The position numbers and the translations under genes are program-made. A DNA stretch of 64,000 bases from Petralouisia muris (GTDB taxonomy: Bacteria > Bacillota > Clostridia > Lachnospirales > Lachnospiraceae): positions 1 to 64,000 of the forward strand of contig NZ_SRYA01000018.1 of assembly GCF_004793545.1 (NCBI RefSeq), given 5' to 3'. This document shows positions 16,798 to 24,378 of this stretch, piece by piece (the stretch's first letter is position 1; every line of letters begins with the position of its first letter). The notes beneath the pieces were generated by a model that saw only the letters and a program-made list of their open reading frames with translations, was not told where the DNA came from and ran no database searches.

Positions 16798-17669
16798 AAT
16801 GGAAACAGACGGAATCGGAGCAAATTCAGCCGTTGCTGCGGATAGAACATGCAGGAGCGGAACGGGGAAGTACATTTTGGCTGCGGGATGTAAATCTTGA
16901 GCTGGAGCCTGGAACCTTTATGGGAGTGATTGGAAGAAACGGGGCAGGCAAGACAACGCTGTTTCATATGCTGTGCGGACTTTCCCGTATCAGCCAGGGA
17001 GAGGTATGGCTGGAAGGGATCAGCATGAAAGAGGAACCCGGACGCTGCAGACAGAAGATGGGGCTCATTTTTGATGATGATTATTTTCGGCTGGATCTTT
17101 CTGTGAAATACGCAGCCAGAGTATATGGTAAATATTACGAAAATTATTCCCAAAATGATTTTTTATGCTGTTGCAGGAAATTTGAGGTGGATATTCGGCA
17201 AAATGTCAGAAAATTATCCAAAGGAAATTACATGAAATTCCAGCTTGCTTTTGCATTGGCGCATCACCCGCGGCTGATTCTAATGGATGAGCCGGAGGCA
17301 GGTCTGGATCCGGTGTTTCGCAGAGAATGGATGAATATGCTTTACGATATACTGGATGACGAGTGCAGCATTTTGTTTGCCACACATTTGACGGAAGAAC
17401 TGGAGCAGTACGCAGATGCAGTAACTTTGCTGTCTCAGGGAAGACAGATATTTTCCCTTACCATGCCTCAGTTGGAGAAACAGTACCGGATTGTAAGAGG
17501 AAGCAAAGTCCAGATGGACTATCTGCAGAAGCGTCTGGTTGGCAGACGAAAAATGGAGCATTACGAGGAAGGATTGTTTCAGGAGGATGGCAGGGAATTG
17601 TGGGTGGAGGTCAGTGAGTCACGGCCCACATTGGCACAATTGATGGAGTATCTGGATGGAAAATTTTAA
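16794..17669 (+). CDS. ABC transporter ATP-binding protein (YtrB-like)
   Basis: 291 aa. Walker A is GRNGAGKTT (about residues 47-55), the signature is LSKGNYMKFQLAFAL, Walker B is LILMDEPEAGLDP and the H-loop is ATHLTEE. Signature and spacing resemble the second ATPase of the operon (18972) and YtrB-type exporters. It acts at the inner face of the membrane with the permease encoded next. First structural gene of the palindrome-controlled operon. Such systems often answer cell-envelope antibiotics; substrate unknown. Translation appears coupled to the leader peptide. Confidence 0.88.
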   Translation: MKWKQTESEQIQPLLRIEHAGAERGSTFWLRDVNLELEPGTFMGVIGRNGAGKTTLFHMLCGLSRISQGEVWLEGISMKEEPGRCRQKMGLIFDDDYFRLDLSVKYAARVYGKYYENYSQNDFLCCCRKFEVDIRQNVRKLSKGNYMKFQLAFALAHHPRLILMDEPEAGLDPVFRREWMNMLYDILDDECSILFATHLTEELEQYADAVTLLSQGRQIFSLTMPQLEKQYRIVRGSKVQMDYLQKRLVGRRKMEHYEEGLFQEDGRELWVEVSESRPTLAQLMEYLDGKF

Positions 17670-17700
17670 ATAGGCGGAATGTGAAGGGACGGGGAAGAAA

Positions 17701-18549
17701 ATGGAAGAGAACAGGGTAGAAAGAGAAGAAAAAATAGAAGAGAACAGGATAGAAGGAGAAGAAAAAACAGAAGAGAACAGGGGAGAAAGAGGAGAAAAAG
17801 CAGAAGAGAACAGGGTAGAAAGGGAAGAAAACAGAAGGGAAACAAAAGAAAACAGAATCGGAAAGGCCGGGAGCTTTTCAGAATTGAAAAATTTTACCCC
17901 GGGAAAATTTCTGAATACCGGACAGGAAATGCTGATAGAGCTGCGGGCGTCCTTTTATACGACCAGGGGAAAGCTTGGACTTTTGTTGTTTCTGATAGGA
18001 ATCATCTGGGGTTTTGGTGAAGTTACCGGAGAGGAGCCGGAACCATTTGTCCTGGCTGCCGCCTTGATGTGGGTGGCAATGGGACTTGCGATGCTGGTGA
18101 CTCTGGAAAATAACAAGCTTTTATATCTGCTTCCTGTCACAAGAAAAGAATTTGCCGCCATACAGATACGAAGGATGGCATGGATATTTTTGCTGATTTT
18201 GGGAGTGATCACGTTGTTTCTTGCCTGTATGAAGCAGAATCCCGATTTTTTTTGGAGGAATTTCTTTTTAAAAGCAATTCCTTTCAGCGGAGCCATGAGC
18301 ATTTATGCCATTGCCGCCATTAAGCCGGTAAAAGAGAGCCAGCAGACAGGACACAAGATTTATCAGTTGTCCAATGCGGTCATTCTTCTGGTAGTGGTGG
18401 GCTGCTTATTGAATTTTATCGTGTTTTGGGATTCCTGGAATGTGTTAGACTGGATTCTTTCGGCGGCAGATTATGGGGTAAATATATTTACCTTAGGATA
18501 TCTGTACTGGAAATTTGGGTGTGCAGATGTATATTATGACGAAATTTGA
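17701..18549 (+). CDS. ABC-2-type permease with repetitive charged N-terminus
   Basis: 282 aa. Residues 1-60 are four 11-residue EENRxExEEKx repeats plus a degenerate tail, highly charged and probably helical on the cytoplasmic face. After that come about six transmembrane helices (starting LGLLLFLIGIIWGF and ending NIFTLGYLYWKF). It is the likely membrane partner of the ATPase 31 nt upstream. The repeat is unusual for this family and could vary in length between strains. No ABC-2 subfamily can be named with confidence. Confidence 0.78.
   Translation: MEENRVEREEKIEENRIEGEEKTEENRGERGEKAEENRVEREENRRETKENRIGKAGSFSELKNFTPGKFLNTGQEMLIELRASFYTTRGKLGLLLFLIGIIWGFGEVTGEEPEPFVLAAALMWVAMGLAMLVTLENNKLLYLLPVTRKEFAAIQIRRMAWIFLLILGVITLFLACMKQNPDFFWRNFFLKAIPFSGAMSIYAIAAIKPVKESQQTGHKIYQLSNAVILLVVVGCLLNFIVFWDSWNVLDWILSAADYGVNIFTLGYLYWKFGCADVYYDEI
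17704..17835 (+). repeat. Four 33-bp tandem repeats
   Basis: Units start at 17704, 17737, 17770 and 17803, each beginning GAAGAGAACAGG and encoding EENRVEREEKI, EENRIEGEEKT, EENRGERGEKA and EENRVEREENR. Because 33 is a multiple of three, gain or loss of units keeps the frame. Confidence 0.9.
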
Positions 18550-18561
18550 AAGAGGGCGCAG

Positions 18562-18936
18562 ATGAAAATTTTGATTTCTAATACCAGCAATCTTGCCATA
18601 TATGAGCAGATTATCCGGCAAATAAAGGATGCAGTGATAGCCAGGGAGATACAGGAGGGGGAAATGCTGCCTTCCATACGTTCTCTGGCGAAGGATCTGC
18701 AGATCAGCGTGATTACCACAAAACGGGCTTATGAAGAACTGGAGAAAGAAGGCCTGATTTATTCAGTAAAAGGCAAAGGATTCTACGTTACGAAGCAGAA
18801 TATGAATATGCTAAAAGAAAAAAAGGTGCAGATGCTGGAGGAGGAACTGGGAAAGCTGGCAGCAGAGTGGAAAAAGGCAGGATTGACCAAAGCGGATATG
18901 ACGGATTATATTGAGGTGCTGTTCGAAGAATTGTAG
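18562..18936 (+). CDS. GntR-family transcriptional regulator, YtrA subfamily
   Basis: 124 aa, the short YtrA form: an N-terminal winged helix-turn-helix (about residues 8-75, with IYEQIIRQIKDAV, LPSIRSLAKDLQISVITTKRAYEELEKEGLI and VKGKGFYV) and a short helical dimerisation tail. There is no large effector domain. It lies between the two ABC modules, 12 nt after the permease and 35 nt before the second ATPase. It probably represses the operon by binding the palindrome at 16695-16744. Ligand unknown. Confidence 0.9.
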   Translation: MKILISNTSNLAIYEQIIRQIKDAVIAREIQEGEMLPSIRSLAKDLQISVITTKRAYEELEKEGLIYSVKGKGFYVTKQNMNMLKEKKVQMLEEELGKLAAEWKKAGLTKADMTDYIEVLFEEL

Positions 18937-18971
18937 AAAGAACGATCCGAAAAGAAGGGAGGAAAGGAGTT

Positions 18972-19892
18972 ATGAAACACGCTCAAAGCAGAACAGAGGT
19001 AGATGAGGAAATGAGAGCACATGGATTAAAAACGGAAGGGCTTTCAAAAAAATACCGGAATTTTCAGCTGAGTGATATTTCTCTGGAAGTCCCGGCAGGG
19101 AGTATTCTGGGGTTGTTAGGCAGAAACGGCGCAGGTAAAACGACTGCGATAAAACTGATATCAGGACATACCAAAAAAAGCGGAGGGAAGATATGGATTG
19201 CCCAAAAGGATATGGACAAGGAACCCATAGCCGCCAGAGAGCAGATTGGCCTGATATTGGATGAACCCATGTTTTTTGAAACAAAGAGTTTGTGGGAAAA
19301 TGGAAAGGCTTTTGGCAGATTTTATTCCGGGTTTCAGGAAGCCTCTTTTCGGAACTGGCTTTCTGTATGCAAACTGAATCGGTCAGATTGGCTGGGAATG
19401 TTATCCAAAGGAGACCGGATGAAATTTCAATTCGCCTTTGCTGTATCACATCATCCCAGAGTGCTTTTATTGGATGAACCTACAGGAAATCTAGATCCTG
19501 TATTTCGGAAAGAATTTCTGAATATTTTGCAGGAGGTGGTGGAGGAAGAACAGATTGGCGTGTTGTTTTCCTCCCATCTTACATCGGATTTGGAACAGAT
19601 TGCAGATGTGGTGGCTCTTTTGGAACAGGGAGAGCTGCTTTATGCAGAATCTATGGAAAAACTGAAATCCCGCTATTGTCTGCTGAAAGGGGATCCCCAG
19701 ACAGGGAAAAAACTGAAAATAAGCGCAGAACCTGGAATTATTGGAATTCAGGTCAGCAGAGTGGGATTTGAGGCCATGGCGGATTTGGAGAATGTTTCAG
19801 AAAATCTGCAGAACATGATGGAAACAATCATGCAGGAGGAAATTGATTTGTCAAAGTGGATGTATTACATGACAAAAAGAGCGCGGAAATGA
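18972..19892 (+). CDS. ABC transporter ATP-binding protein, second module
   Basis: 306 aa. Walker A GRNGAGKTT, signature LSKGDRMKFQFAFAV, Walker B VLLLDEPTGNLDP, H-loop SSHLTSD. The LSKGxxMKFQxAFAxxHHPR stretch is nearly the same as in the first ATPase, so the two modules probably arose by duplication. GGAGGAAAGGAG precedes ATG 18972. It likely pairs with the short permease at 19955, or both ATPases form one heteromeric pump. Substrate unknown. Confidence 0.88.
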   Translation: MKHAQSRTEVDEEMRAHGLKTEGLSKKYRNFQLSDISLEVPAGSILGLLGRNGAGKTTAIKLISGHTKKSGGKIWIAQKDMDKEPIAAREQIGLILDEPMFFETKSLWENGKAFGRFYSGFQEASFRNWLSVCKLNRSDWLGMLSKGDRMKFQFAFAVSHHPRVLLLDEPTGNLDPVFRKEFLNILQEVVEEEQIGVLFSSHLTSDLEQIADVVALLEQGELLYAESMEKLKSRYCLLKGDPQTGKKLKISAEPGIIGIQVSRVGFEAMADLENVSENLQNMMETIMQEEIDLSKWMYYMTKRARK

Positions 19893-19954
19893 ATAAATGA
19901 ACCTTCAAAGGGGAGAAGATTATATGTATAGTTGGAGAAAGGACGGGAAACAGT

Positions 19955-20545
19955 ATGTGGAAAACAATTATGCAGTTTGATCATCCGAGTGGTCTGGGAG
20001 GTATGGTACACTTTCCTTTTTCAAATGTCAAGCAGAGATTTACCGGAGAAGGCACTATGGGCGCCAGAGGGATGCTTCTGTTTCTGGGAAGCAGTATTTA
20101 TTTTATTATGGCCCTTTGCGGAGACTATGAAGAACCGGTATATATGGCTGATCTGGCGGCAGCAGTCGTAATGTTTCTTATGTTTTTTACTATGGTACAG
20201 TTTACCAGAAGGGAGGGGGAATACTGGCGGCCAGTCTACCAAAAAATCAAATATTTTCCGGTGGACAGAAAAAAATACCTGCTGGCCAAGGCAGTGCCTG
20301 CCGGGGGCGTGATAGGGATGGCGCTGGGAGTTCAATGTATGGCGTATCTGTGCAGAATGCTTATGCACCAGGGGATTCCTGTTGAGGTTATTACGCTTAT
20401 CACACTGGGCACGCTGATGAGCGGTATTTGGTATTTTCTTGCCTTTTTGCTCTTGCTGGTATTGGGAGAGAGGGCGTTGAACGTGTTCCCGCTTCCCTTT
20501 GGAGCTGGAATTATCATGGTACATCTGCTGTGCCGCATGTGGTAG
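19955..20545 (+). CDS. Short ABC permease-like membrane protein
   Basis: 196 aa with about four to five hydrophobic helices (MLLFLGSSIYFIMAL, AAAVVMFLMFFTMV, GVIGMALGVQCMAYL, IWYFLAFLLLLVLGE). It is shorter than its partner permease (282 aa). A strong AAAGGGGAGAAG site precedes a different ATG at 19924 that opens an 18-codon frame ending at 19980, while ATG 19955 has only a weak site. Either a coupled leader ORF or a 5' frameshift in the permease could explain this. The 3' end lies in a 69-bp duplication, so truncation is possible. Confidence 0.65.
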   Translation: MWKTIMQFDHPSGLGGMVHFPFSNVKQRFTGEGTMGARGMLLFLGSSIYFIMALCGDYEEPVYMADLAAAVVMFLMFFTMVQFTRREGEYWRPVYQKIKYFPVDRKKYLLAKAVPAGGVIGMALGVQCMAYLCRMLMHQGIPVEVITLITLGTLMSGIWYFLAFLLLLVLGERALNVFPLPFGAGIIMVHLLCRMW

Positions 20546-20610
20546 ATGATGACTGTTCGATGAATCATCACGAATTAGATTATCATGGTGCATCTGCTGT
20601 GCCGTGTATG
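20511..20610 (+). repeat. 69-bp-period duplication at the permease 3' end
   Basis: TTATCATGGTACATCTGCTG followed by TGCCGCATGT at 20511-20540 recurs in diverged form at 20580-20609. The 69-nt period keeps frame: IIMVHLLCRMW-stop then IIMVHLLCRV-stop. The layout matches the 63-bp duplication at the lipase 3' end. Confidence 0.8.
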
Positions 20611-20677
20611 ACAGGCGGATCATTTGGGAAGCAGAGATGGAAAGAGCGGAAATTTCTGTGCCTGTCTGGAAAATAGA

Positions 20678-20706
20678 TTGCTATCTCGCGAAAAACCATG
20701 TATAAT
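20678..20706 (+). promoter_or_regulatory. Promoter of rsmA
   Basis: -35 TTGCTA (20678-20683), 17-nt spacer, -10 TATAAT (20701-20706). It gives a leader of about 190 nt before rsmA holding the hairpin and repeat motif described next. Confidence 0.75.
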
Positions 20707-20734
20707 CTGTTATACTCGAAAGCAAATGTTTTTG

Positions 20735-20793
20735 CCAAATGATTTGTGATACCAGTGAGAATCTGTTGGCAAATCATCTGGTTCACGGGTATA
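20735..20793 (+). repeat. Structured leader with 40-nt dispersed motif, copy A
   Basis: The arms CCAAATGATTTG (20735-20746) and CAAATCATCTGG (20770-20781) pair at 11 of 12 positions. Bases 20754-20793, ending GTTCACGGGTATA, match 33 of 40 bases at 62376-62415. It lies between the rsmA promoter and start codon, so an RNA element is plausible. Function unknown. Confidence 0.6.
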
Positions 20794-20903
20794 GAATATG
20801 TTTTAATTTGCATGTAACAGCGGATATGAAACTTCAGGCAGACTGTATTTTATATCCCATGAAACGATATACAATACAGAAAATGCGCAGGATGGAGGAG
20901 ACT

Positions 20904-21797
20904 ATGGCAGATTTAGGAAAACCGCAGAATACCATAGCAGTATTGCAGAAATATAATTTTAATTTTCAGAAGAAATTCGGACAGAATTTCCTCATCGACC
21001 CAAGGGTGCTGGAAAAGATTATCAGCGCCGCAGAGATTGCCAGAGAAGATTTTGTGCTGGAAATCGGGCCGGGAATCGGTACAATGACACAATATCTTTG
21101 TGAAAATGCCAGGGAAGTCACTGCAGTGGAAATTGACCGGAACTTAATTCCAATCCTGGAGGATACCCTGCAAGATTATGAGAATGTGGAAGTAATCAAT
21201 GAAGATATTCTCAAAGTGGATATCAACCGTCTGGCTCAGGAAAAAAATAATGAGAATCCTATTAAAGTAGTGGCAAATCTGCCTTATTACATTACTACTC
21301 CAATTATTATGGGACTGTTTGAAAGTCATGTTCCGATTGACAGTATTACCATAATGGTTCAGAAGGAGGTGGCAGCGCGGATGCAGGCGGGACCGGGAAG
21401 TAAGGATTACGGCGCATTGTCTTTGGCGGTTCAGTATTATGCCAGACCGGAAATTATTGCCAATGTACCTCCCAACTGCTTTATGCCCAGACCTAAAGTA
21501 GGGAGTGCGGTGATTCGTTTGGTAAGGCATGGGCATGCAGCCGTACAGCCGGCAGATGAAAGACAGATGTTTCGCATCATTCGCGCCTCCTTTAACCAGA
21601 GGCGTAAGACACTGGTAAACGGATTAAAAAATTCACCGGAAATTTCAGCCTCAAAAGAACAGATTGCAGGCGCATTGGAGGAACTGGGATTAAATCCTGA
21701 CGTACGGGGAGAGGCTTTAACTTTAGAACAGTTTGCAAAATTAAGCGATGTTCTTGGAACGCAGCAGTCCGGCTATTCCAGTGACTGTTATATATAG
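20904..21797 (+). CDS. rsmA: 16S rRNA (A1518/A1519) dimethyladenosine transferase
   Basis: 297 aa. KKFGQNFLID near the N-terminus, the SAM motif LEIGPGIGTMT, the catalytic NLPYYITTP loop, and FMPRPKVGSAVI and FNQRRKTL toward the C-terminus are all diagnostic of KsgA/RsmA. It dimethylates two adenines in the helix 45 loop of 16S rRNA late in 30S assembly. ATG 20904 is chosen because GGAGGAG lies 4 nt upstream and the protein then has the usual length; in-frame codons reach back to 20739 without a ribosome site. It has its own promoter and a long leader. Confidence 0.95.
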   Translation: MADLGKPQNTIAVLQKYNFNFQKKFGQNFLIDPRVLEKIISAAEIAREDFVLEIGPGIGTMTQYLCENAREVTAVEIDRNLIPILEDTLQDYENVEVINEDILKVDINRLAQEKNNENPIKVVANLPYYITTPIIMGLFESHVPIDSITIMVQKEVAARMQAGPGSKDYGALSLAVQYYARPEIIANVPPNCFMPRPKVGSAVIRLVRHGHAAVQPADERQMFRIIRASFNQRRKTLVNGLKNSPEISASKEQIAGALEELGLNPDVRGEALTLEQFAKLSDVLGTQQSGYSSDCYI

Positions 21798-21916
21798 ATG
21801 GCAATTAATATTGCCATCTGCGCCGAGCACGGCCGCTTGCGGCACCTACGTCTTCGTGTGAGTGCGCATCCCCTGGCGGGCTATATAGATGGCAATTTTA
21901 AATGCCAGTTATATAG
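21791..21916. repeat. Direct-repeat-flanked hairpin cluster between rsmA and the DUF4130 gene
   Basis: TATATAGATGGCAATT occurs at 21791-21806 and 21882-21897. The first copy forms a perfect 10-bp hairpin (21796-21819). The second forms CTATATA...TATATAG (21881-21916), which abuts the stop codon of the convergent gene. Between them lies a GC-rich block with GCCGCTTGCGGC. It could be a REP-like element acting as a shared terminator. No T-run is present. Confidence 0.5.
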
Positions 21917-22705
21917 CTATTTGGTAAATTCTATCACATCCTTCTGGAACCGTATCGGGATATTCTGGTTCTGAAGCTTGGGATTGATCCGGGCTTCAAT
22001 GGCTATGCTGTCAAAGAACCTGCACCATAGCTTCTGATATTCTAATTCTTCTGGGGAAAAGCGGTTCAGCATTTCTTCATTCAGACTGCTGGCGTCTGTC
22101 AGAAAGAAGCCCTTTCCTTTGGGATGCAGGGCGGCCTGGCTGTGAGCTTTGTCATATATTATGAAGTTTTCCTGAGGAAGCCGATCGGCAAAGTGTTCCC
22201 CAAGGAAAGGAAGTACATAGTTCTTAGGATGGATTCTGGCAAAAAGCAGACCGTTTTCCAACTCCTGGAACCGCAGAAATCCAAGAAGGTGATGGGCTTC
22301 ATTGCCGGTGCTCCGGGAAAGCTCAAATACCCGGTTGACAAAAGGATCTCCCAGATAATTCAGTACTTTGCTTCCGTCTTTCAGGGATAATGCCAGCACA
22401 ATGGTATGGTAAAGAGCATCTGCCTTATCCATATATTTTTTTCGTTTGGATGATTCCTCCAGTGCAGATGCAGCCTGACACAATTCAGCATATGTTTCTT
22501 CTCCCAGGCGTTGAAGCAGTGTGCGGGCTACTTTTCCGCTCCTTTCATAATCCGTGGAGACGGTAATATATTCGTCAAATAAGGTGTAAGTGTCCGGCGG
22601 ACAGACAGTAAGGCGGATATTCTTATGTCCGTATTTGCTGGCCCAGGCGTCGTATACTCCGGTAAAAATTCCGTCGATGCTGTTCTCACATACGAATACA
22701 TACAT
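21917..22705 (-). CDS. DUF4130 DNA-metabolism protein (TIGR03915-type)
   Basis: 262 aa. The opening MYVFVCENSIDGIFTGVYDAW and the C-terminal domain with EAHHLLGFLRF, FADRLP and YDKAH...YQKLWCRFFDSIAIEARINPKLQ match the DUF4130 family that is nearly always encoded beside a radical-SAM partner. That partner lies immediately upstream on the same strand (22747-24099), 41 nt away. The family is presumed to act on DNA (repair or modification), but no reaction is established. Its 3' end converges on rsmA, separated by paired hairpins. Confidence 0.85.
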   Translation of the reverse strand: MYVFVCENSIDGIFTGVYDAWASKYGHKNIRLTVCPPDTYTLFDEYITVSTDYERSGKVARTLLQRLGEETYAELCQAASALEESSKRKKYMDKADALYHTIVLALSLKDGSKVLNYLGDPFVNRVFELSRSTGNEAHHLLGFLRFQELENGLLFARIHPKNYVLPFLGEHFADRLPQENFIIYDKAHSQAALHPKGKGFFLTDASSLNEEMLNRFSPEELEYQKLWCRFFDSIAIEARINPKLQNQNIPIRFQKDVIEFTK

Positions 22706-22746
22706 GGCAATGCACCATTCCTTTCATTCTGTAGAATATGATTCTG

Positions 22747-24099
22747 TTAAACAGTGACAATCTGCTGGCCTGGCGGAAGAATCCGTGCATCCGTCAGTTG
22801 GAAATCCGATTGCATGTCTTTATCAAAAAAGCTGAGCTGTTGGTATCCGCCTTCCCGGATATCCCTTGGAAGCTGAGTCTTATCCCGCATTAAGTTCTGG
22901 CAGATATAATCTTCTTCCAGCTTGGTGCGATACATCATTTTGCCGGAGCAGGTAATGAAATACAGGGCGCGTTTCAGAACCACGCCGATTTTCTTGAGAT
23001 CATCGAAGCTAAGCTGATTCCTTTTCCGGGCCTTCACAATGCGTTCAGCGGATTTGTAGCCGATACCGGGCACCCGCAGAAGTGTCTGATAGGAAGCCTG
23101 ATTAATTTCCACAGGAAAATATTCCAGATGGCGCAATGCCCAGTCGCACTTGGGGTCCAGAAAGATATTAAAGTCCGGACGATCTTCTGACAGCAGTTCC
23201 GAAACCTGAAAATGGTAGTAGCGCAGCAGCCAGTCTGCCTGATACAGACGATGTTCCCGAAGCAGGGGCGGGCCTCCAGGCAGGGCAGGGAGCATAGAAT
23301 TACCATTTACATTGACGAAAGCGGAATAGAAAACACGCTTAAGCTGGAACTTCTGGTAAAGCCCTTCTGCAACGCTCATAATTTGAAAATCATTCTCCGG
23401 AGTGGCTCCGATAATCATCTGAGTGGACTGGCCGGCAGGAACAAACGGAGGAGTTTCCCGATATATCATTAATTCCTGCTTATTGTCTGTGATTCGGTTC
23501 TGGATCTGGCGCATAGGCTTTAAAATGGTATTGCGTGACTTGCAGGGAGCAAGCCTGCGCAGTCCTTCAGCAGTAGGAAGCTCCAGATTAATACTCATAC
23601 GATCCACAAGGAAGCCAGTCTTTTCAATCAGCAGGGGATCGGCGCCTGGAATAGACTTCACATGGATATATCCGCGAAAGTGGTGGATATTCCGAAGCTG
23701 ATAGATGGTCTGATAAATCAAATCCATGGTATAGTTGGGGCTTATCATAATGCCGGAGCTTAAAAATAATCCTTCAATGTAATTCCGGCGGTAAAATTCC
23801 ATGGTAAGGGTACAGATTTCTTCCGGAGTAAAAGCGGCGCGGACAACGTCTGTACCGCAATTATTCAGGCAGTAAGCGCAGTTAAAGATACATTCGTTGG
23901 TAAATAAGATCTTCAGAAGCGAGATGCATCTTCCATCAGCGGAAAAGCTGTGGCAGATGCCGGGAGCAACGGAATTCCCCATGCCCTTCCCAGTTCCCTT
24001 CCGATCTACGCCGCTGGAGGTGCAGGCAACGTCATACTTGGCGGCGTCTGAAAGGATGGTTAATTTGTCCAGTATATTCATGCTTGTCTGTAAATTCAT
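22747..24099 (-). CDS. Putative DNA modification/repair radical SAM protein (TIGR03916-type)
   Basis: 450 aa. The radical-SAM cluster motif is CIFNCAYC (CxxxCxxC, about residues 66-73). A barrel follows, and near residue 340 a helix-hairpin-helix, LLRVPGIGYKSAERIVKARK, suggests DNA contact. The N-terminal GKGMGNSVAPGICHSFSADGRCISLLKILFTNEC is typical of the family. The protein is cytoplasmic and pairs with the DUF4130 product. Reaction unknown. Its promoter (24148-24176) is separated from the invertible element by about 85 nt, so its expression may be touched by the element's state. Confidence 0.88.
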   Translation of the reverse strand: MNLQTSMNILDKLTILSDAAKYDVACTSSGVDRKGTGKGMGNSVAPGICHSFSADGRCISLLKILFTNECIFNCAYCLNNCGTDVVRAAFTPEEICTLTMEFYRRNYIEGLFLSSGIMISPNYTMDLIYQTIYQLRNIHHFRGYIHVKSIPGADPLLIEKTGFLVDRMSINLELPTAEGLRRLAPCKSRNTILKPMRQIQNRITDNKQELMIYRETPPFVPAGQSTQMIIGATPENDFQIMSVAEGLYQKFQLKRVFYSAFVNVNGNSMLPALPGGPPLLREHRLYQADWLLRYYHFQVSELLSEDRPDFNIFLDPKCDWALRHLEYFPVEINQASYQTLLRVPGIGYKSAERIVKARKRNQLSFDDLKKIGVVLKRALYFITCSGKMMYRTKLEEDYICQNLMRDKTQLPRDIREGGYQQLSFFDKDMQSDFQLTDARILPPGQQIVTV

Positions 24100-24147
24100 A
24101 AGTACACGGCCCCTTTATTCACATATGCGAACTAATGTTCTGAAATA

Positions 24148-24176
24148 ATCATAACACAGACTAAGGGAAAATGCAA
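24148..24176 (-). promoter_or_regulatory. Promoter of the radical SAM/DUF4130 operon
   Basis: On the minus strand: -35 TTGCAT (24176-24171), 17-nt spacer, -10 TATGAT (24153-24148), about 50 nt before the start codon. It lies outside the invertible segment, so basal expression should not depend on orientation. Confidence 0.7.
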
Positions 24177-24261
24177 GAGAAAAAAGAACATTTGTTTGAA
24201 AAATTATTTTGCTTTTCAGGAATTCGTATAATCATTGAATTTTAAGAAATACTTATTAAAA

Positions 24262-24290
24262 ATGCAACCTTTTATTAACAAAGGTTGCAT
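24262..24290. repeat. Left inverted repeat of the invertible element (IRL)
   Basis: 29 bp: arm ATGCAACCTTT, centre TATTAAC, arm AAAGGTTGCAT. The 11-7-11 layout is that of a tyrosine-recombinase core site with an asymmetric overlap. It is the exact reverse complement of 25027-25055. Read on the minus strand the hairpin is followed by TTTTTAATAAG, and on the plus strand by TTTTTGTT, so it can also terminate transcription. Confidence 0.93.
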
Positions 24291-24306
24291 TTTTGTTACA
24301 CTTTTT

Positions 24307-24333
24307 ATATCGGCGCTGATTGTAAAGACTTTA
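24307..24333 (-). promoter_or_regulatory. Sigma-28/sigma-D promoter inside the invertible element
   Basis: On the minus strand: TAAA (24333-24330), exactly 15 nt, GCCGATAT (24314-24307). This matches the Gram-positive sigma-D consensus TAAA-N14-16-(G)CCGATAT at every position. The start would be near 24300, about 10 nt before the left repeat. No comparable promoter is found directly upstream of csrA or flagellin. Confidence 0.85.
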
Positions 24334-24378
24334 TAGCAAATTGAAAAAAATTTAAAGAACCTGAAAAAAGTTTGTAAC

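Noticed and set aside
17704-17835. CRISPR-like array
   Set aside because: The 33-bp units are contiguous without spacers and are protein coding; no cas genes anywhere in the window.
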